This document shows positions 53,325 to 61,045 of a stretch of DNA of 64,000 nt, piece after piece. A model generated the notes under the pieces. The model had not been told where the DNA came from. It worked only from the letters and a program-made list of their open reading frames with translations, and ran no database searches. The translations under genes were made by a program, and so were the position numbers. The stretch covers positions 1 through 64,000 of the forward strand of contig CAWEUK010000004.1 of assembly GCA_963812245.1 (NCBI GenBank), read 5' to 3'. Origin of the DNA: Salsipaludibacter sp963812245. GTDB lineage: Bacteria > Actinomycetota > Nitriliruptoria > Nitriliruptorales > Nitriliruptoraceae. Every line of letters starts with the position of its first letter. Within the stretch, counting starts at the first letter, position 1.

Positions 53325-54545
53325 TCACGTGGTGGCCAGTCGCCCCCGCTGGCGCAAGACGTACGACGCAGGCAGCACCAGGGCGGCGATTCCCACCATC
53401 GCCAGGCCGACGTAGCCGACGACGTCCAGCAGCAGGCCCGCGCCCAGGGACGCGACCGCGGAACTGAGCCACACGGCGGTCTCGACCCGCCCCTGCACGT
53501 GTGCCCGCACCCCTTCGGGCACGTCGCGGGTCAGCAGGGCCGAACCGGCGACGAAGCCGAACGACCAGCCCAGGCCCAGCAGGAACAACGCGAAGCCCAT
53601 GGCCAGCCCGCCCACGGGCGCGACGGCCGCCAGGACGCACGCCGCTGCCAGCGTGGCCAGGCCGATGCCGATCGTGGTCAGGCTGCCACGGCGGTCGGCG
53701 ACCCACCCGGCCAGCGGCGACAGTGCGAACATGCCGAAGATGTGGGCGGACAGGATGATCCCGATCCGGCCCAGGTCGCCGCCGAACTGGCGGATGTGGA
53801 CGGGTGTCATCGACATCAGCCACACCATCACCACCTGGCCGGTGATCATGACGGCGATCGCCACCCTGACACTGGGCAGGCGCCACGCCGAGCCAGCTGC
53901 CGCTCCCGAAGTCGGTGCGGTCTCGACCACCGGATCATGCACCCGCAGGGTCGCTGGATCTGGCCGCAGCGCGAGTTCGTAGGCCCCCGCGACCAGGCCC
54001 ATCGCGGCCGCGGCCACCAGCCACGGACCGGCCAACTCGGGTTGGCCCATCGAGGTGGCCAGGCGACCCGCCGGGGCCAGCAGGTTGGGGCCAAGCACCC
54101 CACCGATCGTGCCCGCCCACACGATCCACCCAAGGGCTCGACCCCGACGGTTGGACTCGTGGAGGTCCGCCACGACGTAGCGCGTCATCTGCGTCGCGGC
54201 CTGGCCCATCCCGAAGGCCGCGGTCCCGACCAGGACCAGCGGGAACGACCCGATGCGAACGGCCAGGAAGACGACCAGCGCACCGGCCACACCCAGGCCG
54301 TAGCCCGACGCCAGGCCAACTCGACGGGTCGAGCGCTCGAAGATGGCCGTGATGAGGGTGGCGCCCAGCGCGGTGCCGACGATGCCGACCGCACTGGGCA
54401 GTCCCGCCAGCGCCACCCCGCCGCTCAGGTCCTGGCCGACCAGCGGCGCGGATGCCGCGCCGACGTAGTAGCCGGTCGCCCCGATGGCCGCGCCGGCGAA
54501 CATCGTGCGCCCGCTCCGGGCCCGGCGCGTGCTGTCGATGGCCAT
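53325..54545 (-). CDS. Major facilitator superfamily transporter
   Basis: The 406-residue protein has 12 helices. The loop 2-3 motif is degenerate (ITAIFERSTRRVGLASGYGL). GGDLGRIGIILSAHIFGMFA and LAGWVADRRGSLTTIGIG mark the second half, with the better conserved GxxADRxG. It resembles DHA-type efflux carriers. ATG 54545 follows GGGGACACC. It is divergent from the nitrite reductase gene, with a dyad between them, so joint control by the NO regulator is possible, but the substrate is unknown. Confidence 0.88.
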   Translation of the reverse strand: MAIDSTRRARSGRTMFAGAAIGATGYYVGAASAPLVGQDLSGGVALAGLPSAVGIVGTALGATLITAIFERSTRRVGLASGYGLGVAGALVVFLAVRIGSFPLVLVGTAAFGMGQAATQMTRYVVADLHESNRRGRALGWIVWAGTIGGVLGPNLLAPAGRLATSMGQPELAGPWLVAAAAMGLVAGAYELALRPDPATLRVHDPVVETAPTSGAAAGSAWRLPSVRVAIAVMITGQVVMVWLMSMTPVHIRQFGGDLGRIGIILSAHIFGMFALSPLAGWVADRRGSLTTIGIGLATLAAACVLAAVAPVGGLAMGFALFLLGLGWSFGFVAGSALLTRDVPEGVRAHVQGRVETAVWLSSAVASLGAGLLLDVVGYVGLAMVGIAALVLPASYVLRQRGRLATT

Positions 54546-54713
54546 GTGGTGTCCCCGTATCGGGTCTGCATCATGCCAGTTCGATGCCGTCCGGGTCGCG
54601 ACTGCTGGCAACCCGGCACGAATCGGCCCACCGAATCCCCGGCCGGGTCCACAGGTCCCGGAACCACCGGGACCTTCGCCGTCGCCGGGTGGCGGCAGGC
54701 GTGGCACGATCGG

Positions 54714-54740
54714 AAACAACAAGTTCTGAAGTATTGGTTT
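54714..54740. promoter_or_regulatory. Candidate operator (27-bp imperfect dyad) upstream of nirK
   Basis: AAACAACAAGTTC and GAAGTATTGGTTT flank a central T. The 13-bp arms match at 9 positions. The site is markedly AT-rich for this genome and lies 17-43 bp before the nirK start. An NsrR-like or FNR/NnrR-like protein could bind it; the first fits because a Rrf2 gene lies just downstream of nirK. Confidence 0.45.
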
Positions 54741-54756
54741 AGCCAGGAGGTGCGCG

Positions 54757-56466
54757 ATGTCGACCCAGTTGGATCGTCCCCGAACAGATGCAGGCAATGG
54801 GCCTGCAACCATGGCCGGCGGTGGGCCGCCGACCACGAAGGTCGTCGAGTCCGTCAGCAGCGGGCGCCTGATCGCGTTGCTGCTGGCAGTCGTCGGCCTG
54901 TCGATCCTGACGACCATGTTCATCAACAACCGCGACAGCGTGGTCGCTGCGGGGGACCAGGAGGTGGCGGCGGGCGACGTGGCGCCAGGCGACGCCGCGG
55001 CCGGGGACCAGGTCGGGGCGGCAGCCGTCTCGGACGCCTCGATGTCCCTGGATGCTGGTGCCGACGTGACCGCGACCATCGTGCCCCGGGCGGAGTTGCT
55101 GGCGGTGTCGCCGGAGGAGGTCAACGTCGCCACCGCCCCCGCGATGCCGCCGCCCAGCGGTCGCACCGAACCGGCCGTCGTCGACGTGGCGTTCGAGGTC
55201 GTCGAGAACGTGTCGACGATCGACCCGAACACCGGTGCCCAGTTCGAGACGTGGGGCTACCGGGTCGTGGACGGCGACGACGGCCTGGTCGTCGGCACGC
55301 CGGGGCCGGTGATCCGCGCCCGGGTCGGTGACGTGCTGCGCTTCACGATCACCAACCCGGCCGGCAACGCCCATCCCCACAACGTCGACTTCCACGCGGT
55401 CACCGGACAGGGCGGTGGCGCCGCGGACACGACGGTCGAACCGGGTGAGACCGCCACGATCGAGGCCCGCATGCTCTATCCCGGGTTCTTCATGTACCAC
55501 TGCGCCTACGGCGACGTCCCGTCCCACATCTCCCACGGCATGTACGGCGGCATCCTGGTCGATCCGGAGACGCCGCTGCCCGAGGTGGCCCACGAGTGGT
55601 ACGTCGTCCAGTCCGAGTACTACCTGGGTGCCGCCGGCCCTGACGGCGTGTCCCAGGAGGACCGGGTGGCGATCTCGAACGAGGTGCCGACCCAGGTCGT
55701 GTTCAACGGGTCCGTCGGTGCCATCGCCGGGGACAACGCGCTGCAGATGCAGGTCGGTGAGCGGGCGCGCCTCTACTTCGTGAACGCCGGGCTCAACCTC
55801 ATCTCCAGTTTCCACCCGATCGGTTCCCACTGGGACGCCGTCTACCGGGAAGCGGCGCTGCTCAATGCGCCGCTGCGGGGTTCGCAGACCACGTTGGTCC
55901 CGGCCGGCGGGGCCACGGTCGTCGACCTGGTCGGGCAGGTGCCCCAGACCGTGGTGCTCGTCGACCACGCGCTGTCCCGCGCCTTCGACAAGGGAGCGAT
56001 CGGCCAGATCGTGATCAGTGGCGAGGAGAACCCCGAGATCTTCGACGCCGCCCCCGGCGATGCCCCCAGCGAGACGGCCGACGCGGTGGCCACGGGGCCA
56101 ACCACGGCGGCCACCGAACCCGCGGCGGCCACCCCGGCAGCATCCGCCGCGGCGGCCACCGCCACCGGGGCCAGCGTGACGATCCCTCGCGGGGCCGGCA
56201 CGTTCCGCGAGGTCGCAGACGGTGACTTCTCCGATGCGGCGCTGGGCGGCTACGACGCCCCGATCCTGGAGGTGGCCGTGGGCGACACCGTGACCTGGAC
56301 CAACGACGACGTGATGGTGCACACCGTCACTGCGCAGGACGGGTCGTTCGACTCGGACATCTTCGGGCCCGGCGAGACGTGGTCGTACACCTTCACCGAG
56401 GCCGGCGAGTTCAACTACGCCTGCACGCCGCATCCGTGGATGCGCGGCAGGATCGTGGTGTCGTAG
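54757..56466 (+). CDS. nirK: Copper nitrite reductase, membrane-anchored, with extra C-terminal cupredoxin
   Basis: The 569-residue protein has an N-terminal membrane helix (about 37-56), an Ala/Asp/Gly linker, then two cupredoxin domains of NirK (about 145-435). The type 1 copper ligands are H208 (HPHNVDFH), C249, H257 and M262 (YHCAYGDVPSHISHGMYG). The type 2 ligands are H213, H248 and a His in SSFHPIGSHWD. The catalytic Asp is D211. After a Thr/Ala linker, a third plastocyanin-like domain (about 480-569) has the ligands VMVHTV and CTPHPWM. The enzyme reduces nitrite to nitric oxide; the extra cupredoxin may deliver electrons. AGGAGG precedes ATG 54757. An NsrR-like gene lies 15 bp beyond its stop, convergent. 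Confidence 0.93.
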   Translation: MSTQLDRPRTDAGNGPATMAGGGPPTTKVVESVSSGRLIALLLAVVGLSILTTMFINNRDSVVAAGDQEVAAGDVAPGDAAAGDQVGAAAVSDASMSLDAGADVTATIVPRAELLAVSPEEVNVATAPAMPPPSGRTEPAVVDVAFEVVENVSTIDPNTGAQFETWGYRVVDGDDGLVVGTPGPVIRARVGDVLRFTITNPAGNAHPHNVDFHAVTGQGGGAADTTVEPGETATIEARMLYPGFFMYHCAYGDVPSHISHGMYGGILVDPETPLPEVAHEWYVVQSEYYLGAAGPDGVSQEDRVAISNEVPTQVVFNGSVGAIAGDNALQMQVGERARLYFVNAGLNLISSFHPIGSHWDAVYREAALLNAPLRGSQTTLVPAGGATVVDLVGQVPQTVVLVDHALSRAFDKGAIGQIVISGEENPEIFDAAPGDAPSETADAVATGPTTAATEPAAATPAASAAAATATGASVTIPRGAGTFREVADGDFSDAALGGYDAPILEVAVGDTVTWTNDDVMVHTVTAQDGSFDSDIFGPGETWSYTFTEAGEFNYACTPHPWMRGRIVVS

Positions 56467-56481
56467 CGGCACGTGTTTCGG

Positions 56482-56928
56482 TCAGCGGTCCGGGGCATGC
56501 TCGGACCCGCTGGCCAACAGGTCGTCGATCGCCAGGATGTCGTCGAAGGTCGTCATCGCCAGGCGGTCGCGCAACGCCTGCTTGGCATCCGCCCAGGGTT
56601 CGTGGAAGGCGCAGCGGTCCTCCCAGTGGCACGGGCCGCCGCGCAGCACACAGGTCGCATCGCGGTCCGGTTCCACGGCGTCGATGACCGCCAGCACGGT
56701 GATCTCCGCCGGAGCCACGGCCAGCCGGTAGCCGCCTCGTCGGCCGGTCTCCGACTCCACGAGCCCGGCCGTGACCAGGGTGGACAGCAGTTGGGGCAGC
56801 CAGGTCCCGGGCACGCCTGTGGCGGCGGCGATGGTGCGGGCCGGTTGCAGTTCGCCGTCGCGCTGGCGAGCCAGGTGCAGCACGCCGCGCAGCGTGTAGT
56901 CGGCACGGCGTCCCAGCGCGATCTCCAC
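56482..56928 (-). CDS. nsrR: Rrf2 family regulator, NsrR-like NO sensor
   Basis: The 148-residue protein has an Rrf2 winged helix (about 1-80: GRRADYTLRGVLHLARQRDG, and ESETGRRGGYRLA). Three cysteines at 93, 100 and 106 (TCVLRGGPCHWEDRCAFH) are spaced much like the [4Fe-4S] ligands of Streptomyces NsrR. NsrR loses repression when NO attacks its cluster. It is convergent with nirK at 15 bp, so it is the likely controller of NO-generating nitrite reduction. IscR or RsrR are less likely given the spacing and context. Confidence 0.85.
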   Translation of the reverse strand: MEIALGRRADYTLRGVLHLARQRDGELQPARTIAAATGVPGTWLPQLLSTLVTAGLVESETGRRGGYRLAVAPAEITVLAVIDAVEPDRDATCVLRGGPCHWEDRCAFHEPWADAKQALRDRLAMTTFDDILAIDDLLASGSEHAPDR

Positions 56929-57160
56929 CTCCCACGCCTTTCCAGTCGCGTCGACGGCGCCAGCCGGGTCGTCGATGCCTCAGGGTGCCCGACACACGTC
57001 GCCCCTGCGTCCCGTCTCGGCGCGAGGGTGTCGTGCGGACCGGCTGCGCCGGGGCGTCGTGCCCTACCTTGCCGGTCGTCCGACCGTCCGTTGCCCGAGC
57101 CGACCTCGCCGCCCGACCTCGCCGTCCCCAGGTGTGACTGGCGGTTCGAGAAGGATCACC

Positions 57161-58468
57161 GTGCGCATCGCGTTGCTGTCCTATCGCAGCAGGCCCCACT
57201 GTGGCGGCCAGGGTGTCTACGTCCGACACCTGTCGCGGGAACTGGTGGCGCTGGGACACGAGGTGGAGGTGTTCTCGGGCCAGCCGTATCCCGAACTGGA
57301 TGCTGGTGTGGGACTGACCCGATTGCCCAGCCTCGACCTGTACCGGGAACCGGATCCCTTCCGGGTGCCGGCGCTGGGTGAGTTTCGCGACGCGATCGAC
57401 GTGCTCGAGTTCGCCACGATGTGCACGGCGGGCTTCCCGGAGCCGCGCACCTTCAGCCTGCGTGCCAGGCGTGCCCTGCAGGATCGGTTGGACGAGTTCG
57501 ACGTGGTGCACGACAACCAGACGCTGGGCACCGGCATCCGCGACATCGCGCGGGGTGGCATGCCCGTCGTGACGACCATCCACCACCCCATCACGCGCGA
57601 TCGCCGGGTCGACCTGGTCGAGGCCACCGGCACCCGGCGGATCACGGTGCGCCGCTGGTACGGGTTCCTGCGCATGCAGGCCCGGGTGGCGCGATCAGCG
57701 ACCCACGTGCTGACCGTCTCAGAGGCGTCGCGGCGCGACATCGTCGCGGACTTCGGCGTGCGCCCGGAACGGATCGAGGTCATTCCGCTGGGTGTGGACC
57801 TGGACGTGTTCCGGCCGCCCACCCAGCCCCGCAACCCACAACGCATCGTGGCCATGGCCAGCGCCGACGTCGCCATGAAGGGCACGTCGGTGTTGCTCGA
57901 GGCCGTCGCGAAGGTCCGCACGGAACGAGATGTCGAACTGGTGCTGGTCGGTCAGCCGCGGCCCGGTGGCACCACCGAGCGCCTCATCGAGGACCTCGCG
58001 ATCTCCGACATCGTGCACGTGGTCCATGGGTTGTCGGACCAGGACCTGGCGGCGCTGATCGCGTCGGCCGCGATCGCGTGTGTCCCGTCGTTGTACGAGG
58101 GGTTCTCGTTGCCGACCGTCGAGGCGATGGCGTGCGCGACCCCACTCGTGGCCAGTCGCGCTGGTGCCATCCCCGAGGTCGTGGGACCCGACGGGCACTG
58201 TGCCCACCTGGTCACGCCCGGCGATGCCGGCGCACTGGCACAGGCACTGGCCGACCTGCTGGGGGATCCGGCCAGGCGGGCGGCGATGGGACGCAACGGC
58301 CGCGAGCGCGCGGCGTCGAAGTTCAGTTGGCCCGCCGTGGCCGAGGCGACTGCAGCCGTGTACCGACGGGCCCTGGCCGAGGTGGATGCGGCCGACGATG
58401 GTCCCCGTCGGTCAGTCGGCGACGCCCATGGGTCCGCCGCGACCGACCCGGAGACGCCGACATGCTGA
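57161..58468 (+). CDS. Glycosyltransferase family 4
   Basis: The 435-residue GT-B enzyme begins MRIALLSYRSRPHCGGQGVY, then VRHLSRELVALGHEVEVFSG. The C-terminal donor site includes ASADVAMKGTSVLLEAVAKV and the EX7E region PSLYEGFSLPTVEAMACATP. It transfers a sugar from a nucleotide-sugar to an unknown acceptor and retains configuration. GTG 57161 follows AAGGA. Its stop overlaps the methyltransferase-fusion start by seven bases, so both act in one pathway, perhaps a glycolipid or terpenoid glycoside. Confidence 0.92.
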   Translation: MRIALLSYRSRPHCGGQGVYVRHLSRELVALGHEVEVFSGQPYPELDAGVGLTRLPSLDLYREPDPFRVPALGEFRDAIDVLEFATMCTAGFPEPRTFSLRARRALQDRLDEFDVVHDNQTLGTGIRDIARGGMPVVTTIHHPITRDRRVDLVEATGTRRITVRRWYGFLRMQARVARSATHVLTVSEASRRDIVADFGVRPERIEVIPLGVDLDVFRPPTQPRNPQRIVAMASADVAMKGTSVLLEAVAKVRTERDVELVLVGQPRPGGTTERLIEDLAISDIVHVVHGLSDQDLAALIASAAIACVPSLYEGFSLPTVEAMACATPLVASRAGAIPEVVGPDGHCAHLVTPGDAGALAQALADLLGDPARRAAMGRNGRERAASKFSWPAVAEATAAVYRRALAEVDAADDGPRRSVGDAHGSAATDPETPTC

Positions 58469-60327
58469 CCGTCGACTTCGCCAGGCTCGGCGTGCAGGCC
58501 GATGACCGGGTGTTGGACATGGGCTGCGGTGCTGGTCGCCATGCGTTCGAACTGGCCCGACTGGGCGCCGACGTGGTGGCGTTCGACCAGGACGCCGCAG
58601 AACTGGCGGCGGTCGCCGACATGTTCACTGCCATGCGCGAAGCCGGGGAGGTGCCGGGTTCGGCGGGCACCCAGACCGTGCAGGGCGATGCGCTGGCGTT
58701 GCCGTTCCCCGATGGTTCGTTCGATCGGGTCGTGGCCGCGGAGGTGCTCGAACACATCCCGGCCGACGTCGACGCGATCGGGGAACTCGTTCGGGTGCTG
58801 CGTCCCGGTGGAACCCTGGCCGTGACGGTGCCGAGCTGGCTGCCCGAGCGCGTGTGCTGGGCGTTGTCGGATGCCTATCACCAGGTCGAGGGTGGGCACG
58901 TGCGCATCTACTCCCGATCCGAGTTGGTGGCGAAGGTGACCGCGACCGGGCTGCACCTCGACGGCAGCGGCCACGCCCATGCCCTGCACGCGCCGTACTG
59001 GTGGCTCAAGTGCGCGGTCGGGGTCGACGACGACGACCATGTCCTGGTGCGCCGCTACCACGACCTGCTCGTGTGGGACATGATGCGACGGCCGTGGGTG
59101 ACCCAGACTGCCGAGCGACTGCTGAACCCGGTCATCGGCAAGAGCCTGGTCCTGTACTTCACCAAACCACTCGGCGCCGACGCGCCCGCGCCGCTCCGCC
59201 CCCGCAGCCGGGACGCGGACCGCGTGATGGTCGACGTCCCCTCCCTGCCAGGCGTGCTGACCACGGACCAGGTGCGCGCCACCGCCCGGTCGATCGCGCG
59301 CACCCAGGAGGTGTCGGGCGCGATCCCGTGGTTCCCGGGCGGCCACGTGGATCCCTGGGACCACGTCGAGTGCGCGATGGCGCTGCTGGTGGGCGGTGAG
59401 GTGACGGCGGCGGCGCGTGCCTGGACCTGGCTGCTCGACACCCAGCGGGCCGACGGCTCGTGGCCGCGGCGGGTCACCGACGGTGTCGTCGACGAACCGG
59501 GCGTGGACGCGAACATGTGCGCCTACGTGGCGGTCGGGGCGTGGCACCACTGGCTCGTGCGCCGGGACCGGATGGTCGTGCGTCGCCTGTGGCCGAGCGT
59601 CCGACGCGCCCTCGACCTGGTCGTGACCATGCAACTCCCGTTCGGGGGCATCGGCTGGGCGCTGGACGCCGACGGCCGACCCGACGACCAGGCGCTGCTG
59701 GCCGGCAGTGCGAGCATCCACCATGCGCTGGTCTGCGGCCTGTCGCTGGCAGCGGTGGTCGGTGATCCCCAGCCGGACTGGGAACTGGCGGTGGCGCGAC
59801 TGGGGCATGCCATCCGGGAACACGAGGACCTCTTCACCGCGAAGACCCGCTTCTCGATGGACTGGTACTACCCGATCCTGGGTGGGGCGGTCCGGGGCGA
59901 CGCCGCCCACCGCCGCCTCGACCGGCGCTGGGAGGACTTCGTCGTCGACGGGCTCGGCATCCGGTGCGTCGACGACCACCCCTGGGTCACGGGCGCCGAG
60001 ACCTGTGAACTGGTGTGTGCGCTGGCGGCCGTCGGACGAACCGACCAGGCGCGGGCGGTGCTGGCCGACATGCAGCACCTGCGCGATCCGGATGGCTCGT
60101 ACTGGACCGGCTTCGTCTATCCCGACCAGACGCGTTGGCCGGTCGAGCAGAGCACCTGGACCGCGGCCGCGGTGATCCTGGCGGTCGACGTCGTCAGCGG
60201 GACCACGCCGGGCAGTGCCATCTTCGCCGCACGCATGCCCGGCGGCGGGGTTGCCGAGTTCGGTCTCGAGTGTGGCTGTGGGTCAGGCGACCGGCTCACC
60301 GGCGTGGCCACGCACCCGGGTCAGTGA
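58462..60327 (+). CDS. SAM-methyltransferase fused to a prenyltransferase/squalene-oxidase-like toroid domain
   Basis: The 621-residue protein has an N-terminal class I methyltransferase (about 1-240) with the SAM site VLDMGCGAGRHAFELARLGA, the acidic residue VVAFDQD and LPFPDGSFDRVVAAEVLEHI. From about residue 265 it resembles alpha-toroid repeats: WTWLLDTQRADGSWPRRV, MCAYVAVGAWHHWLVRRDRM and RDPDGSYWTGFVYPDQTRWP, with recurring QxxDGSW-like turns. I see no DDXD motif of cyclases or zinc ligands of prenyltransferases, so the second half may be binding or a different hydrolase fold (six-hairpin). Elsewhere in actinobacteria these modules are neighbours; here they are fused. It overlaps GT4 upstream and, convergently by 45 bp, the next gene. 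Confidence 0.85.
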   Translation: MLTVDFARLGVQADDRVLDMGCGAGRHAFELARLGADVVAFDQDAAELAAVADMFTAMREAGEVPGSAGTQTVQGDALALPFPDGSFDRVVAAEVLEHIPADVDAIGELVRVLRPGGTLAVTVPSWLPERVCWALSDAYHQVEGGHVRIYSRSELVAKVTATGLHLDGSGHAHALHAPYWWLKCAVGVDDDDHVLVRRYHDLLVWDMMRRPWVTQTAERLLNPVIGKSLVLYFTKPLGADAPAPLRPRSRDADRVMVDVPSLPGVLTTDQVRATARSIARTQEVSGAIPWFPGGHVDPWDHVECAMALLVGGEVTAAARAWTWLLDTQRADGSWPRRVTDGVVDEPGVDANMCAYVAVGAWHHWLVRRDRMVVRRLWPSVRRALDLVVTMQLPFGGIGWALDADGRPDDQALLAGSASIHHALVCGLSLAAVVGDPQPDWELAVARLGHAIREHEDLFTAKTRFSMDWYYPILGGAVRGDAAHRRLDRRWEDFVVDGLGIRCVDDHPWVTGAETCELVCALAAVGRTDQARAVLADMQHLRDPDGSYWTGFVYPDQTRWPVEQSTWTAAAVILAVDVVSGTTPGSAIFAARMPGGGVAEFGLECGCGSGDRLTGVATHPGQ

Positions 60328-60957
60328 CCGCATCGAGCCGAGCACGGCGACCTCCTCGAACACGCCGCTGTCCAGCGCTTGCTGGTGGATCACGAACGGC
60401 GCCCGCCCCCCGTCGGCCGGGTCCGGGAACACGTCGTGGATCACCAGGGCGCCACCCAGGTCGACCCAACGTGCCCAGCCCAGGTAGTCGGTCGTGGCGT
60501 GCTCGATGGTGTGACCGCCGTCGATGAACACCAGCGACAGGGGGGTGCGCCACACCCGTGCCACGGTGGCGGACCGACCGACGATGGCCACCACCTCCTC
60601 CTCCAGTCCGGCTGCTGCGATCGTCTCGCGGAACCGGGGCAGGGTGTCGATGCGTCCATCGGCATCTGCGAGGCTGGCATCGTGGTAGTCCCACCCGACC
60701 TGGTGTTCCTCGGACCCACGATGGTGGTCGAGGGTGAACACGATGCTGTCGGTGGCACGGGCGGCCGCGCCCAGGTGGATCGCGGACTTGCCGCAGTAGG
60801 TGCCGATCTCCATCCCCGGCCCACTCCCCAGGTGCTGCAGCGCCACGGTGTAGAGCAGTCCGGCCTCGTCGGCGGGCATGAACCCGGTGGCGGCCTCGGC
60901 GGCCGCGGCCAGGTGCGCGGGCATCGGCTGGGAGGGTGGCGGTGGGGGTGGCGGCAT
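60283..60957 (-). CDS. Class I SAM-dependent methyltransferase (Methyltransf_24 type)
   Basis: The 224-residue protein has PGMEIGTYCGKSAIHLGAAA as its SAM motif I, FTLDHHRGSEEHQVGWDYHD, and LSLVFIDGGHTIEHATTDYL. The last segment is typical of small O-methyltransferase-like enzymes found near glycosyltransferases. ATG 60957 gives a short Pro leader; the start is uncertain, with 60924 (MPAHLAAAAEAATGF) another choice. It converges on the GT4 / fusion pair, overlapping its 3' end by 45 bp, and probably belongs to the same pathway. Confidence 0.85.
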   Translation of the reverse strand: MPPPPPPPSQPMPAHLAAAAEAATGFMPADEAGLLYTVALQHLGSGPGMEIGTYCGKSAIHLGAAARATDSIVFTLDHHRGSEEHQVGWDYHDASLADADGRIDTLPRFRETIAAAGLEEEVVAIVGRSATVARVWRTPLSLVFIDGGHTIEHATTDYLGWARWVDLGGALVIHDVFPDPADGGRAPFVIHQQALDSGVFEEVAVLGSMRSLTRVRGHAGEPVA

Positions 60958-61045
60958 CGGCGCACCGTAGCCCACTGGGCAGGCCGCTCGAAGTGCGGGC
61001 ACCATGGCAGCGACCGTGCCCGACCACGACCCGGGGATCGACTCG

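Noticed and set aside
53325..55232. Longer MFS protein starting at 55232 on the minus strand
   Set aside because: The extra 229 codons run antisense through the nirK 5' end; ATG 54545 fits the first membrane helix.
57952..60078. 708-codon open frame on the minus strand
   Set aside because: Antisense to the glycosyltransferase and methyltransferase fusion, without recognisable motifs.
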